A stretch of DNA of 64,000 nt from Rhodomicrobium lacus (GCF_003992725.1 NZ_RZNF01000003.1:248001-312000), one strand, 5' to 3'; counted from the stretch's first letter, positions 25,412 through 36,164 are shown. Notes: generated by a model not told the origin, from the sequence alone. Numbers and translations: made by a program.

Positions 25412-26960
25412 CGGCTATCGCGGAGAACTTCCGCCGCGCGACCTCAACATGGCGCGGTATGTGCTCCGCGCGGGCGCCGCGGCGCGAGACAAGACCGCGC
25501 TCGTGGTGATCCACGATCCGGCGGGGCGCGAGGCCGAGACGTGGACTTATCACGCGCTCGAAAGCGCTGCGCGTCGCGTGGCGTTCGAGCTTCGGGCGAA
25601 GCTGGGTCTTGCGCAGGGCAGCCGCGTGCTGATCCGGCTCAGGAACCGCACGGCCTATGCGCTGGCCTTCTTCGGGGCCATTGCGGGCGGGCTTGTGCCG
25701 ATCCCGGCTTCTCCCGACCTCACCGCGCGCGAAGTTGCCTTCCTGCTCGACGACAGCGAAGCGGCGGCCATCGTCCTTGACGACACGCTTCCTCACGGAA
25801 ATTTCGCCATCGAGCTCGCGGTGGTGACGGAAGCCGCACTCATCACTGCCATCGAAGGCGGTCCGGAAGGCGCCTTCGCTGACACCGCCGCCAACGATCC
25901 GGCCTTTCTGATCTACACGTCGGGCACGACCGCGAATCCGAAGGGCGTGCTGCACGCACATCGAAGCGTTTGGGGCCGTCGCCCGATGTATCGCGGCTGG
26001 TACGGCATCACGGCGGCGGACAGACTTCTGCATTCCGGCGTCATCAACTGGACCTACGCCATCGGTACGGGCCTTTCCGATCCCCTGGCGAACGGGGCGA
26101 CAGCGCTGCTTTATACGGGCGAACGGCACCCGTCGATATGGCTCGGGCTGATCCGCGCTTTCGACGCGACCATCTTCGCAGGCGTGCCGGGGCTCTATCA
26201 CCAGATCCTGAAGCATGTGAACGGCGGTCGTCTCGATATCGCGCGGCTGCGTCATGGCCTCACGGCGGGCGATACGCTCCCCGACGCGCTCGAAGCGGAC
26301 TGGCGCGCGTGCACCGGCACAAGGCTTTACGAAGGGTTCGGCCAGACCGAGCTTTCGACCTATCTTTCAAACGCGCCGGATTTTCCCCGAAAGGCGGGCA
26401 CGGTGGGGCGCGCGCAGCCGGGCCGCTGCGTGGCGATCCTGCCGGAAGACGGCGGCGAGACACCGTTGCCGCCGGGCGCTTCCGGTCTCATCGCGGTGCA
26501 TCGGACAGACCCCGGCCTGATGCTCGGTTATTGGCGGCGCCCGGACGAAGAGCGCGCGATGTTTCGCGGCGATTGGTTCACGGGCGGCGATCTCGGCAGG
26601 ATGGACGCTGACGGCGCTATCGCTCATCTCGGCCGCGCGTCGGATCTCATGAACGCGGGCGGCTATCGCGTCTCCCCTGTGGAGGTTGAGGCGGTCCTTC
26701 GCGAGCATCCGCTGGTGGCCGAGGTCGGCGTCATCGACGTGCCGCAACAGCACGGCGGAACCGCGATCACCGCGTTCGTCGTCACGCGCGAAGGCGGCGC
26801 GGATCTTTCCGCCGACCTCGCCGCCCGCGCGGAAGGCAGCCTCGCCGCCTACAAGCGGCCCCGCCATTACGTGTTCGTCGAGCGTCTTCCGAAAACCGCG
26901 AACGGCAAGCTGAAGCGCTCGGACCTCAAGACGCCCGCCATCCGCTCCGCTACCGGCTGA
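25401..26960 (+). CDS. Acyl/aryl-CoA synthetase (AMP-forming)
   Basis: A 519-residue adenylate-forming ligase that would activate a carboxylic acid to its CoA thioester via an acyl-AMP. The P-loop is YTSGTTANPKGV (Ala for the usual Gly), the adenine motif is YEGFGQTELS, the Asp block is GDWFTGGDLGRMDADG, the hinge is HLGRASDLMNAGGYRVSPVE and the catalytic Lys is in PKTANGKLKRSDL. The pattern is like benzoate-CoA ligase and medium-chain ligases; the substrate is unknown. The start GTG 25401 overlaps the last 11 bases of the solute-binding protein gene, suggesting coupling; ATG 25449 is the alternative. Confidence 0.87.
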   Translation: MNTSGYRGELPPRDLNMARYVLRAGAAARDKTALVVIHDPAGREAETWTYHALESAARRVAFELRAKLGLAQGSRVLIRLRNRTAYALAFFGAIAGGLVPIPASPDLTAREVAFLLDDSEAAAIVLDDTLPHGNFAIELAVVTEAALITAIEGGPEGAFADTAANDPAFLIYTSGTTANPKGVLHAHRSVWGRRPMYRGWYGITAADRLLHSGVINWTYAIGTGLSDPLANGATALLYTGERHPSIWLGLIRAFDATIFAGVPGLYHQILKHVNGGRLDIARLRHGLTAGDTLPDALEADWRACTGTRLYEGFGQTELSTYLSNAPDFPRKAGTVGRAQPGRCVAILPEDGGETPLPPGASGLIAVHRTDPGLMLGYWRRPDEERAMFRGDWFTGGDLGRMDADGAIAHLGRASDLMNAGGYRVSPVEVEAVLREHPLVAEVGVIDVPQQHGGTAITAFVVTREGGADLSADLAARAEGSLAAYKRPRHYVFVERLPKTANGKLKRSDLKTPAIRSATG

Positions 26961-26969
26961 TTTAGCGCC

Positions 26970-26993
26970 GTGACAGTTCGAAAAAACTGTCAC
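26970..26993 (+). terminator. Weak hairpin after the acyl-CoA synthetase gene
   Basis: gtgacagtt (26970-26978) pairs perfectly with aactgtcac (26985-26993) around a 6-nt A-rich loop, 9 bases after the stop codon. No strong T-run follows, so it may be a weak terminator or transcript-stabilising hairpin before tolQ. Confidence 0.4.
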
Positions 26994-27128
26994 CAGCTTT
27001 GTGGCGAGGAATCCTCACTTTGGACAATCTTCGGGGTAATCCCTTCGATAAACCCCACAAGCAAGGTTGCAGCGTGAGATTGAAGCCTCCACGTCTGCCT
27101 TGAACGCGGCCATAGAATTCAATCGGAT

Positions 27129-27809
27129 ATGACGCCAGCAAGCGATTTCTCATTCCTCGGTCTGTTCCTTCAGGCCCACCCCGTCGTGAAATTCGTCATG
27201 ATCGGGCTCATTCTCGCGTCGATCTGGTGCTGGTCCATCGTGATCGAGAAGACCATCGCCTTCCGCCGCGCGAAAAAACAGACCGAAGAATTCGAACGCG
27301 TGTTCTGGTCCGGCCAGTCGCTCGACGAGCTTTACCTCGCCATGCCGCAGAAGCCGACGAGCGCCATGGCGGCGCTGTTCCAGGCGGCGATGCGCGAGTG
27401 GCGCCGCTCCATCGACGGCACGGCGAAGCCGCTGCCGGGCGTCCAGATGCGCATCGAGCGCGTCATGGAGGTGACGATAACGCGCGAGATGGAGCGGCTC
27501 GAAGCGCGACTTCTCTTCCTCGCGACCGTCGGCGCGGTGGCGCCCTTCATCGGGCTGTTCGGAACCGTCTGGGGCATCATGACGGCGTTTCAGGGCATCG
27601 CGGCCAGCAAGAACACGAATCTGGCCGTGGTCGCGCCGGGTATCGCGGAAGCGCTGTTCGCGACCGCGCTCGGCCTTCTCGCCGCCATTCCGGCCGTGAT
27701 TTTCTACAACGCGTTCCAGCAATCGGCGTCGCGGCTCGCTCAGCGGCTCGAAGGCTTCGCCGACGAATTTTCCGCGATAGTCTCGCGTCAGCTTGATCTG
27801 AAAACGTAA
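27129..27809 (+). CDS. tolQ: Tol-Pal system protein TolQ
   Basis: TolQ is the proton-driven inner-membrane channel subunit of the Tol-Pal machine, which constricts the outer membrane at division. The 226-residue product has three transmembrane helices: VVKFVMIGLILASIWCWSIV near the N-terminus, LFLATVGAVAPFIGLFGTVWGIM and AEALFATALGLLAAIPAVIFYN. The GLFGTVWGIM and TALGLLAAIPA motifs are the ExbB/TolQ/MotA signature. It is the first gene of tolQRAB, and the start ATG 27129 is 24 bases upstream of the first hydrophobic helix region. No ybgC is present upstream. Confidence 0.95.
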   Translation: MTPASDFSFLGLFLQAHPVVKFVMIGLILASIWCWSIVIEKTIAFRRAKKQTEEFERVFWSGQSLDELYLAMPQKPTSAMAALFQAAMREWRRSIDGTAKPLPGVQMRIERVMEVTITREMERLEARLLFLATVGAVAPFIGLFGTVWGIMTAFQGIAASKNTNLAVVAPGIAEALFATALGLLAAIPAVIFYNAFQQSASRLAQRLEGFADEFSAIVSRQLDLKT

Positions 27810-27833
27810 GCGCGCGGCGACGAGGGACCAGTC

Positions 27834-28295
27834 ATGGGTATGTCATTGCAGGCGGGAGCGGGCGGTCCGTCCGGGGCGCGGCGGCGCCGGGGGCGGAAGC
27901 ATCGTCCCATGGCCGAGATCAACGTGACGCCCTTCGTCGACGTGATGCTCGTGCTCCTGATCATCTTCATGGTTGCCGCGCCGCTTCTGACGGCCGGCGT
28001 GCCGGTGGACCTGCCGAAGAGCGAGGGCGCTGCGCTTCAGAGCGATGCCGAGCCGTTGACGCTCACCGTCGATCCGCAGGGCCGTATCTTCATTCAGGAG
28101 ACGGAAATTCCGTTCGACGGGTTGCAGGCCAAGCTTCAGGCCATTACGGAAGCGCGCAAAGGCATGGACGAGGCGATCTACGTGCGTGGCGACAAGACCA
28201 CGAACTACGGCGAGTTGATGCGCGTCATGGGACGAATCGCGGCGGCGGGCTACAAGAAGCTCTCGCTCGTGACGGAACTCGACGACAAACGCTGA
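27834..28295 (+). CDS. tolR: Tol-Pal system protein TolR
   Basis: A 153-residue ExbD/TolR protein. A basic cytoplasmic N-terminus (ARRRRGRKHRPMAEINVTPF) precedes one transmembrane helix that carries the conserved protonatable Asp: FVDVMLVLLIIFMVAAPLL. The periplasmic domain includes VPVDLPKS and the terminal IYVRGDKTTNYGELMRVMG. TolR dimerises with TolQ and TolA and couples the proton gradient to Pal movement. It starts 24 bases after tolQ. Confidence 0.95.
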   Translation: MGMSLQAGAGGPSGARRRRGRKHRPMAEINVTPFVDVMLVLLIIFMVAAPLLTAGVPVDLPKSEGAALQSDAEPLTLTVDPQGRIFIQETEIPFDGLQAKLQAITEARKGMDEAIYVRGDKTTNYGELMRVMGRIAAAGYKKLSLVTELDDKR

Positions 28296-28307
28296 CGAGA
28301 GGACATC

Positions 28308-29354
28308 GTGCGGTACGGCCTTATCGGCTCCGTTATCTTGCATCTTTTGGTCTTCGGGCTGGTGATCTTCAACTTCGCCAGCAGCGGGGACAAGGATGTG
28401 CCTCCGCCACCGCCGGTCTCGGTTGAAATCATGTCGCCGAAGGATTTCAGCGAACGCCAGCAGGGCAAGGTCGAAGCGAAGGCGCAAACGCCCGCGCCGC
28501 CCGCCGAACTGAAGGCGCCCGACACGCCCGCGACCGCGAAAAAGGAAGTCGAACAGAAGCCATCGCAAAAGCCGACAGAAAAGGAAGCGCTCGCGCCGCC
28601 GCCTCCGAAGGCGGAGCCGACGCCCGCGCCTCAACCTAAACCCGTGGAACAGGCGAAGGCGCAGCCCGCTCCCGCGCCTGAGAAGCCCGTCGAGAAGCCG
28701 AAGCCGGTGGTCAAGAAGGAACCGCCGCCGAAGCCCAAGGCCGAGGTTGCGGCAAAGAACGAGGATCGACCGAAGCCTGCCGCCGAGAAGCAGCCCGAAC
28801 GCAGTTTCGACCCGAATCATATCGCTTCCCTGATCAAGAAGGATCAGCCGGCGGAGCCGCGCCAGCAAACCTCGCGCTCGACCATGGACACGCAGCCAGC
28901 GAAGACATATTCCGACCGGCAGACGGCCGTCCTCAACCGCGATCCGAACGCCGGCGCTCCATCGGGAAATTTCGAGCCGGGCAAGCCGTGGCGTCCAGCA
29001 AGTTCGCTTCAGGATCAGGCGATGGGCGTGCCGCAGGCGCAGGGCTCGATGAATGCGGGCAGTTGCGCCGACCTCGTGCAAAGCCGTATCGAACAGAATT
29101 GGGATCTGCCGCTCGGCGCGGCGCAGGGAGAAATGGGCCTCGTGCGCCTCCACATCGAGCTGAACCGCGACGGCACCCTGATCCGGCCTCCCATGGTCAT
29201 GGACGCGCCGACATCGCCCACCGGACAGGCCATGGCCGACGCCGCCATTCGCGCGGCCATGCGCGGCGCCCCGTACTCCATCCCGCCCGCGCAGTATGAG
29301 CGCTGCCGCGACATGGTTCTTCGTTTCAATCCCCGCGACATGTATGGCGGCTGA
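28308..29354 (+). CDS. tolA: Tol-Pal system protein TolA
   Basis: The 348-residue product has one N-terminal membrane helix ([20 protein letters not shown]), a long Pro/Lys/Glu/Ala-rich periplasm-spanning segment (about 30-210) and a C-terminal TonB/TolA-like globular domain (about 250-348: [33 protein letters not shown]). TolA links the TolQR motor to TolB and Pal. The Pro-rich rather than Ala-helical stalk is normal for alphaproteobacteria. The start is GTG 28308, 12 bases after tolR. It overlaps or abuts the tolB start, indicating a tight operon. Confidence 0.9.
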   Translation: MRYGLIGSVILHLLVFGLVIFNFASSGDKDVPPPPPVSVEIMSPKDFSERQQGKVEAKAQTPAPPAELKAPDTPATAKKEVEQKPSQKPTEKEALAPPPPKAEPTPAPQPKPVEQAKAQPAPAPEKPVEKPKPVVKKEPPPKPKAEVAAKNEDRPKPAAEKQPERSFDPNHIASLIKKDQPAEPRQQTSRSTMDTQPAKTYSDRQTAVLNRDPNAGAPSGNFEPGKPWRPASSLQDQAMGVPQAQGSMNAGSCADLVQSRIEQNWDLPLGAAQGEMGLVRLHIELNRDGTLIRPPMVMDAPTSPTGQAMADAAIRAAMRGAPYSIPPAQYERCRDMVLRFNPRDMYGG

Positions 29355-29355
29355 T

Positions 29356-30663
29356 ATGATTTCCCGCAGATTGACGACATTTCTCGCAGCCTTCCTTGCG
29401 GCTGCCACGCTGGCGCCCTCATTCGCCTCCGCGCAGGTGGAGGTCGAGATCCGCCGTGGGCAGGTACGCGCCATCCCGATCGCTGTGGCCGACTTCACGG
29501 GCGACCCGATCGCGGCGGAGACCGCGCAGGTCGTGACCGCCGACCTCCAGCGCTCCGGCCTGTTCCGTCCCGTCCCGAACTCCGCCTTCATCGAGCGGGG
29601 CGCGAATGTCGATACACCCCCGCGCTTTCAGGACTGGAAAGTTCTCAACATCCAGGCGCTGGTCGTGGGCCGCGTCACCGATACCGGCGACGGGCGTCTC
29701 AGGGGCGAATACCGGCTCTGGGACGTGGTAACGGGCCGCCACATCGCGGGCGAACAGTTCTTCATTCCCCGCAACACCTCGCGCCGCCTCGCGCATATCA
29801 TTGCCGACGCGGTTTACGAACGCCTCACGGGCGAGCGCGGCTATTTCGACAGCCGCGTCGTCTTCGTGGACGAATCCGGCCCCAAGAACCAGCGGGTGAA
29901 GCGCCTCGCGATCATGGATCAGGACGGCGCGAACCTCCGTCTTCTGACGCAGGGCCGCGAACTGGTGCTGACGCCGCGTTTCCATCCGCTTTCCCAGGAG
30001 ATCACCTACACCGCCTATCGCAACGGCGAGCCGCGCGTCATGCTGCGCAACATCATGACCGGGCAGGAGGAGGTGCTGGGCGATTTTCCGAACATGTCGT
30101 TCGCCCCGCGCTTCTCGCCGCAGGGCGACCGCCTCGTCATGAGCCTTCAGGAAGGCAGCAATTCCGCGATCTTCGAAATGGATTTGCGCTCGCGCCGCCT
30201 CGCGCGGTTGACCCAAAGCTCCGCCATAGACACCGCCCCCTGCTACTCGCCGGACGGCCGCCAGATCGTGTTCGAGTCCGACCGTGACGGGAAGCAGCAG
30301 CTTTACGTGATGAACGCGGATGGCTCGGGTCAGCGGCGCCTCTCGTTCGGTGAGGGAAGCTACTCGACGCCGGTCTGGTCGCCACGCGGGGATCTGATCG
30401 CGTTCACGAAGCGCGTGCCCGGCGGCTTCGCCATCGGCGTCGTGCGTCCTGACGGTTCCGGCGAGCGCCTCCTGACGGAGGGATACCATAATGAGGGGCC
30501 GACATGGTCGCCAAACGGCCGCGTTATCCTGTTCTTCCGCGAAAGCGGCGGGGCGAACGGGGGCGCGAAGCTCTACAGCATCGATCTGACCGGGTATAAT
30601 GAACGGCAGGTGCAGACGCCGTCCTTTGCATCCGATCCGGCATGGTCCGCGCTTTTGAAATGA
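29356..30663 (+). CDS. tolB: Tol-Pal system protein TolB
   Basis: A 435-residue periplasmic protein with a signal peptide ([20 protein letters not shown]), an N-terminal alpha/beta domain ([20 protein letters not shown]) and a six-bladed beta-propeller whose repeats show the SPDG/SPNG-type motifs: [31 protein letters not shown] and [15 protein letters not shown]. The propeller binds Pal and the N-terminal strand binds TolA. ATG 29356 starts 2 bases after the tolA stop; ATG 29344 would overlap tolA by 11 bases. The product length is as usual. Confidence 0.93.
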   Translation: MISRRLTTFLAAFLAAATLAPSFASAQVEVEIRRGQVRAIPIAVADFTGDPIAAETAQVVTADLQRSGLFRPVPNSAFIERGANVDTPPRFQDWKVLNIQALVVGRVTDTGDGRLRGEYRLWDVVTGRHIAGEQFFIPRNTSRRLAHIIADAVYERLTGERGYFDSRVVFVDESGPKNQRVKRLAIMDQDGANLRLLTQGRELVLTPRFHPLSQEITYTAYRNGEPRVMLRNIMTGQEEVLGDFPNMSFAPRFSPQGDRLVMSLQEGSNSAIFEMDLRSRRLARLTQSSAIDTAPCYSPDGRQIVFESDRDGKQQLYVMNADGSGQRRLSFGEGSYSTPVWSPRGDLIAFTKRVPGGFAIGVVRPDGSGERLLTEGYHNEGPTWSPNGRVILFFRESGGANGGAKLYSIDLTGYNERQVQTPSFASDPAWSALLK

Positions 30664-30856
30664 AGGCCAGCTTAAACGATCATGCTCGAGTCTGCCCTGG
30701 CCGGATAACGGCACGCTGAGAATTTCCTGCATTTTGTATCGAATTTTGTTGCAGGCCACAAAACGGCCCGAGAAACGGTTTGTTTGGTAAGCATTCCGTT
30801 ACGATTTCGCGGGCAAACTCGCGCTCAAGTTGTGCCGCGATTGGAGGAAAGTCTAA

Positions 30857-31366
30857 ATGCGACCGCGTCTCGGTTCCCTGTTTGCCGTCCTTTTCATGAT
30901 CGCTGCCGCAGTCTCTCTATCCGGCTGCGACAAGAACGCTCCCGGTGCGGGGCTCGGGCTCGGCGCTGGTGGCGGAAATTATCCGCCGGGCAGCAAGCAG
31001 GAGTTCAATGGCAAGATCGGTGACACGGTGCGCTATCTCACCGACAGCTCGGAACTCACGCCGGAAGGCCAGCAGATCCTGAACGCTCAGGCCGTTTGGC
31101 TCCGGCAGTACACAAATTACCCGATCACCATCGAAGGGCATGCCGATGAGCGCGGCACCCGCGAATATAACATAGCACTCGGCGCCCGCCGCGCCGAGAC
31201 GACGAAGAACTTCCTTGTTGCCCAAGGCATCAGCCCTCAGCGCATCCGCACCATTTCCTATGGCAAGGAGCGGCCGGTCGCCGTTTGCGATGACATCTCG
31301 TGCTGGTCTCAGAACAGGCGCACGGTCACGGTGCTCGAAGGGGGCGGCTCGGTGGCGTCCTATTGA
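30857..31366 (+). CDS. pal: Peptidoglycan-associated lipoprotein Pal
   Basis: A 169-residue outer-membrane lipoprotein. The signal peptide ends in the lipobox LSGC, giving the lipidated Cys at about residue 24. A Gly-rich linker precedes the OmpA-like peptidoglycan-binding domain: TDSSELTPEGQQILNAQA, ITIEGHADERGTREYNIALG and RAETTKNFLVAQG, in which the Asp and Arg that bind diaminopimelate are present. It is separated from tolB by about 190 bases, so it may have its own promoter. gaggaaag precedes ATG 30857. A strong terminator follows. Confidence 0.95.
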   Translation: MRPRLGSLFAVLFMIAAAVSLSGCDKNAPGAGLGLGAGGGNYPPGSKQEFNGKIGDTVRYLTDSSELTPEGQQILNAQAVWLRQYTNYPITIEGHADERGTREYNIALGARRAETTKNFLVAQGISPQRIRTISYGKERPVAVCDDISCWSQNRRTVTVLEGGGSVASY

Positions 31367-31388
31367 CGCCGCCTCAAATCCTCTCGAA

Positions 31389-31410
31389 AAGGCGCTCGGA
31401 GCGCCTTTTT
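31389..31410 (+). terminator. Intrinsic terminator of pal
   Basis: aaggcgct (31389-31396) pairs with agcgcctt (31400-31407) around cgg, followed by TTTTT to 31410. It lies 23 bases after the pal stop codon. Confidence 0.85.
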
Positions 31411-31538
31411 GCGCTCCGCGCTGGCTGCAAGGCGCTCAATTCATTAAAAAATGCTTAACTCAAAGCGGTTGACAGCCCGCCCGCGCACCGTCAGAGAAGA
31501 CTGCAAATCGCCTGCCGCGAACCAGCGAGAGCGCCATC

Positions 31539-32477
31539 ATGAGACGCATTGTTGCTGCATCCGTTCTCTCTCTTGCCTTAGCCGCATCCTTCGCAACCGC
31601 CGATGCGCAAGCGAACGATAACACGGCGCAGCGCGTCGACCGGCTTGAGGAACAGATCAGCAACCTGCAAAGCGTCGTCACGGCTGTCGAGTCGCTCGCG
31701 AAAAGCGGGGGCGGCGGATATGGTTCGACGGCTGGCGGCGGGGCAACCGCAGCCGATCTGAACCGCCTTTCCGCTCAGATCGCGGATCTTGCGCAGCGCG
31801 TCCAGCGTCTCGAAGCGCGGCTTGCGTCGGCTTCGCCGGGCACAGACCCGGCCCAGCCAAAGGGCGAGGCAGCTTTCAATACCTTCACGCCGGCCGCAGG
31901 TTTCGAAGCGAAGGAACCGTTGAAGCCCCTCGGCGAACCGACCGCCGCGCCCGATCGATATGGCGCGTCGCAGCCTTCGCAACCGGCCGATGCCTTTCCG
32001 CGACGCCAGACCGCCAATGCGGGACAGGCGGCCTCCCCTGTCGCGCCACGCACGGGGACGGACGCCACCCCCGCCGCGCTGCCCGCTTCTGGCGGTGCGC
32101 GGGCGTTGTTCGATCAGGGCACCGGCGCCCTCAACCGGCGGGAATATTCGGCGGCCGAGACCTACTTCCAGCAGGTGGTCGATCAGTATCCGAACGATCC
32201 GGTTGCCGGACCGGCCTATTACTGGCTGGGCGAAACCGCGTTCGTCAGCGGCGAATACCGGACGGCGGCCGACCGCTTTCTGAAAACATTCACGTCCTAT
32301 CCCAATACCGAGCGGGCGCCGGAAGCGCTCCTCAAGCTGGCTATTTCGCTTCGCAGGCTTGGAGAGAAAGCCGCCGCGTGCGACTCCTTCGCCGAATTGC
32401 AGCGGCGTTATCCGCAGGGCCCGAAAGCCGTGCTGCAACGCGCGGAAGTCGAGAAGAAGCGAGCCGAATGCAGCTAG
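31539..32477 (+). CDS. cpoB: Tol-Pal-associated coordinator CpoB (YbgF)
   Basis: A 312-residue periplasmic protein: signal peptide (AASVLSLALAASFATADA), an N-terminal trimerising coiled coil (RVDRLEEQISNLQSVVTAVE), a second coil (LNRLSAQIADLAQRVQRLEA), a long low-complexity Pro/Ala linker (about 100-190) and C-terminal TPR repeats (ARALFDQGTGALNRREYSAA, AYYWLGETAFVSGEYRTAAD, AFLKTF-like units). CpoB coordinates PBP1B and the Tol machine during constriction in E. coli. It lies downstream of pal as in most proteobacteria, but beyond a terminator, so it is probably transcribed from its own promoter. Confidence 0.9.
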   Translation: MRRIVAASVLSLALAASFATADAQANDNTAQRVDRLEEQISNLQSVVTAVESLAKSGGGGYGSTAGGGATAADLNRLSAQIADLAQRVQRLEARLASASPGTDPAQPKGEAAFNTFTPAAGFEAKEPLKPLGEPTAAPDRYGASQPSQPADAFPRRQTANAGQAASPVAPRTGTDATPAALPASGGARALFDQGTGALNRREYSAAETYFQQVVDQYPNDPVAGPAYYWLGETAFVSGEYRTAADRFLKTFTSYPNTERAPEALLKLAISLRRLGEKAAACDSFAELQRRYPQGPKAVLQRAEVEKKRAECS

Positions 32478-32679
32478 GCGGGCCATCGCCGATTTGTCTT
32501 CGATGCGCAACCCCAAGTGTTTGGCATCTCTTGATTTGTGCATATAATTCAATTCAATCCGTTTATTAATGGAATGCGCGCCCGTGCCGCGCATCTTCAG
32601 TTGGCCACGGCTCGACGACGGGATTAAATGGTCCCGTGCCGTTGCCCGGTCCGGCACCTCATGCACCCTGTTGCATGCA

Positions 32680-34077
32680 ATGACAGGCGGACGGCGCGAT
32701 CAGGAAACGACGCAGGACAAGGTGCCGACGATTATAAGCGATAGCGAAATCCTGAAGGCCTTCGCCTGCGTCAAGGCATCGCCCGCACTCGTTCTTGCGG
32801 TTTCCGGCGGTCCCGACAGCACGGCGCTTATGCATCTCGCGCGCCGCTGGGCGACCCTTGCGAACCGGAGCCCCGCCACCATCACCGTCGCGACTGTCGA
32901 CCATGGGCTGCGTCCCGAAAGCGCGGAAGAAACGGCGTTCGTCAGGACTCACGCCCGGGCGCTCGGCTTCGACCATGTCACGCTCGTCTGGAGCGGCGAG
33001 AAGCCATCCGCCGGTCTTCAGGCGGAAGCGCGGCGCGCCCGATACGCCCTGCTCACGGCACAGGCGCGGGCCAGCGGAGCCAGCCTCCTCACCGCACACA
33101 CCCGAGACGATCAGGCGGAGACGCTCATCATGCGGCTCGCGCGCGGCAGCGGTGTCGACGGGTTAGCCGCCATCGCCGTCGTATCGGCACGGGAAGGGGT
33201 GCGTCTCGCTCGCCCGCTTCTCGGATTTTCGAAGACGCGGCTTACCGCGTATCTTCGCGCGGCGGGCGTGCCGTTCGTCCGCGATCCCAGCAATGAGAAT
33301 ACCGCCTTCGAGCGCGTACGACTTCGCATCGCCATGAAGGCGCTGGCGAATGCCGGGGTATCGAAAGCCGCTCTCGCGCTCAGTGCCACCCGCCTCGGAC
33401 GCGCCCGCGCAGCGCTCGACGAGGCCGCGGAGCGCTTCCTCGACGGGTTTCTGAGAGTGTCACCGCTTGCACATGGCGAGATCGACCGCGAAGCCTTCGA
33501 CGCGTTGCCCGACGATATCGCGCTGCGCGTGCTGTCCCGCGTGTTTGGGCTGCTGGGCGGGCGGTCCGAGCCGCCGCGCATGATGCGCCTCGAACGTCTT
33601 CTCGAAAGTTTGCGGTCCGGGCAAAGCGAGGCGACGCTTGGGGGAGCGCTTCTGATTGCCCGCGCGGGACGCCTCTCTTTCTACCGCGAGCCTGGGCGCA
33701 TGAAGCCGGAACCTCTTCTTCTCGAACCCCGCATCGCTTCTGTATGGGACGGGCGTTTTCTGCTTTCGGCTTCGACCGCTGAAGCCTGCGATGGGCAAAT
33801 CCGTCCCCTCGGAGAGACCGGCTGGATGCTGTGGCGCAGGGAATGCAAGAGCTCCGGCCTGTCCGCCGAAGCAAACCGGCTCGCAGCTCTTTCCACGCCC
33901 GCACTCTGGCGCGGCGGAAAGCTCGTCGCCGCTCTCGTCCTCCAGCGAAAAGATCATCCATCGTTCATTCCATCTGTCACCGCCACGCTTTCGCCCTCCC
34001 TTGCACGGTTTTTAACCCGCTTGCCAAACACGACCTCAAGTGCGCTTGGCAAAGACACACCCATACCCTATCTTTGA
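32680..34077 (+). CDS. tilS: tRNA(Ile)-lysidine synthase
   Basis: TilS modifies C34 of the CAU-anticodon tRNA-Ile to lysidine using ATP, changing it to read AUA. The 465-residue product has the PP-loop ATP motif LAVSGGPDSTALMHLARRW, the HGLRPES block, LLTAHTRDDQAETLIMRLARGSG and RPLLGFSKTRLTAYL, then the variable C-terminal part. ATG 32680 gives a typical N-terminus; the open frame continues upstream to 32569, and a GTG start nearer the PP-loop cannot be excluded. The placement between cpoB and ftsH is the usual alphaproteobacterial order. Confidence 0.9.
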   Translation: MTGGRRDQETTQDKVPTIISDSEILKAFACVKASPALVLAVSGGPDSTALMHLARRWATLANRSPATITVATVDHGLRPESAEETAFVRTHARALGFDHVTLVWSGEKPSAGLQAEARRARYALLTAQARASGASLLTAHTRDDQAETLIMRLARGSGVDGLAAIAVVSAREGVRLARPLLGFSKTRLTAYLRAAGVPFVRDPSNENTAFERVRLRIAMKALANAGVSKAALALSATRLGRARAALDEAAERFLDGFLRVSPLAHGEIDREAFDALPDDIALRVLSRVFGLLGGRSEPPRMMRLERLLESLRSGQSEATLGGALLIARAGRLSFYREPGRMKPEPLLLEPRIASVWDGRFLLSASTAEACDGQIRPLGETGWMLWRRECKSSGLSAEANRLAALSTPALWRGGKLVAALVLQRKDHPSFIPSVTATLSPSLARFLTRLPNTTSSALGKDTPIPYL

Positions 34078-34181
34078 AAGGCTTGGCCGCTCCGCCTCGC
34101 TTTGTGGCTTGAAGACTGAGGCCAGTCATCAAGTCGCGCCTTCACGCCGCGCAGGCGGCACCAGAGGAAACCAACGCCTCC

Positions 34182-36107
34182 ATGAACTCGAATTTCCGCA
34201 ATCTGGCGATCTGGGTCATTATCGCGCTGCTTCTCGTGGCGCTTTTCAATCTGGTTCAGAACAATCCGCGCAGTACTCGCGCGAATGAGATGAACTATTC
34301 CCAGTTCCTGAACGACGTCGAGAACAAGAACGTGCGGTCCGTAACGCTGGCCGGCAACCAGATTGCCGGTACGCTAAACAGCGGCCAGACCTTTGTCACG
34401 ATCGCTCCGAACGATCCTCAACTCGTCGACCGTCTCTACTCGAAGGGCGTGGCGATCAACGTGAAGCCCGCAACGGAAGACGTGCCGTCGCTTCTCGGTG
34501 TGCTTTTGAACTGGTTCCCGATGCTGCTTCTTATTGCGGTGTGGGTCTTCTTCATGCGCCAGATGCAATCGGGCGGGGGCCGCGCGCTTGGGTTCGGAAA
34601 ATCCAAGGCGAAGCTTCTCACGGAGAAGCAGGGGCGCGTGACCTTCGACGACGTGGCGGGTGTCGACGAGGCGAAGGAAGAGCTTGAAGAGATCGTGGAG
34701 TTCCTTCGCGATCCGCAGAAATTCCAGAGGCTCGGCGGCCGCATCCCGCGTGGCGCGCTGCTCGTTGGCCCTCCCGGCACCGGCAAGACGCTGCTCGCGC
34801 GCGCTATCGCCGGCGAGGCGAACGTGCCCTTCTTCACGATTTCGGGCTCGGACTTTGTTGAAATGTTCGTCGGCGTCGGCGCGAGCCGCGTGCGCGACAT
34901 GTTCGACCAGGCAAAGAAGAACGCGCCTTGCATCATCTTCATCGACGAAATCGACGCGGTCGGCCGCCATCGCGGCGCGGGCCTCGGTGGTGGAAACGAC
35001 GAACGCGAGCAGACGCTGAACCAGCTTCTGGTGGAGATGGACGGGTTCGAGGCGAACGAGGGCATCATTCTCGTGGCAGCCACGAACCGACCGGATGTGC
35101 TCGACCCCGCGTTGCTGCGTCCGGGCCGTTTCGACCGTCAGGTCGTCGTGGCTGCGCCCGATATCGTCGGACGCGAGAAAGTTCTGAAGGTCCATGTGCG
35201 CAAGGTTCCGTTGGCTCCCGACGTCGACCTCAAGGTCATTGCGCGCGGAACGCCGGGCTTTTCGGGCGCGGACCTGGCCAACCTCGTCAACGAAGCAGCG
35301 CTGCTCGCTGCGCGCCGTTCCAAGCGCGTCGTCACCCAGCACGAGTTCGAGGACGCCAAGGATCGCGTGATGATGGGCGCCGAGCGCCGCTCCATGGCCA
35401 TGACCGAGGATGAAAAGCGCCTTACCGCCTATCACGAAGCGGGTCATGCGCTTGTGTCGATCTTTGCCGCCGGCAACGATCCGCTCCACAAGGTTACGAT
35501 CATTCCGCGTGGCCGCGCGCTGGGCGTGACGTTCAACCTGCCGGAACGCGACCGCTACAGCATGAAGAAGCACGAGATGGATGCCTATCTTGCGATGGTC
35601 TTCGGCGGACGCATCGCGGAGGAACTGATCTTCGGTCCGGAGAACGTGACGACGGGCGCGACGAACGACATCAAGCAGGCCACCAACATGGCGCGTGCGA
35701 TGGTGACGGAATACGGCATGAGCGACAAGCTGGGCCGCATCCGCTATCGGGACAATCAGGAAGAAGTGTTCCTCGGACATTCCGTGGCACGCTCGCAAAA
35801 CATGTCGCAGGAGACGGCGCAGCTTATCGATTCCGAGATCCGCCGCCTTATCGACGAAGGCGAGCAGCGTGCGCGCACCATTCTGACCGAGCACCTCGAA
35901 GACCTGCACACGCTGGCCAAAGGGCTGCTCGAATATGAGACGCTTTCAGGTCAGGAAGTGCGCGATCTTCTCAATGGCAAGCCGCCCGTTCGCGAGTTCA
36001 CTATGAAAGAAGATCAGCCGAAACGTCGCTCGGCGGTTCCGACGACTGGCGGGCGCGCGCCTCGCAAGGACGATCTCGGCGGCATGGAGCCTCAGCCATC
36101 GACGTAA
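34182..36107 (+). CDS. ftsH: ATP-dependent zinc metalloprotease FtsH
   Basis: The membrane-anchored AAA+ protease degrades misfolded membrane proteins and regulators such as LpxC-type targets. The 641-residue product has two N-terminal membrane helices ([16 protein letters not shown] and the one ending [10 protein letters not shown]), a periplasmic loop, the Walker A GPPGTGKT at 196-203, Walker [10 protein letters not shown], the second region of homology RPGRFDRQ and the zinc site HEAGH at 418-422. The C-terminus is charged and flexible. It follows tilS by about 100 bases and ends at a strong terminator. Confidence 0.97.
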   Translation: MNSNFRNLAIWVIIALLLVALFNLVQNNPRSTRANEMNYSQFLNDVENKNVRSVTLAGNQIAGTLNSGQTFVTIAPNDPQLVDRLYSKGVAINVKPATEDVPSLLGVLLNWFPMLLLIAVWVFFMRQMQSGGGRALGFGKSKAKLLTEKQGRVTFDDVAGVDEAKEELEEIVEFLRDPQKFQRLGGRIPRGALLVGPPGTGKTLLARAIAGEANVPFFTISGSDFVEMFVGVGASRVRDMFDQAKKNAPCIIFIDEIDAVGRHRGAGLGGGNDEREQTLNQLLVEMDGFEANEGIILVAATNRPDVLDPALLRPGRFDRQVVVAAPDIVGREKVLKVHVRKVPLAPDVDLKVIARGTPGFSGADLANLVNEAALLAARRSKRVVTQHEFEDAKDRVMMGAERRSMAMTEDEKRLTAYHEAGHALVSIFAAGNDPLHKVTIIPRGRALGVTFNLPERDRYSMKKHEMDAYLAMVFGGRIAEELIFGPENVTTGATNDIKQATNMARAMVTEYGMSDKLGRIRYRDNQEEVFLGHSVARSQNMSQETAQLIDSEIRRLIDEGEQRARTILTEHLEDLHTLAKGLLEYETLSGQEVRDLLNGKPPVREFTMKEDQPKRRSAVPTTGGRAPRKDDLGGMEPQPST

Positions 36108-36164
36108 TAAAAGCGGCGATGGTCCATCGTTGCCGCGAAGAAGATCAAGTGAATACCTGCTGAG

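Noticed and set aside
34374-35909. 511-codon minus-strand frame
   Set aside because: Antisense to ftsH.
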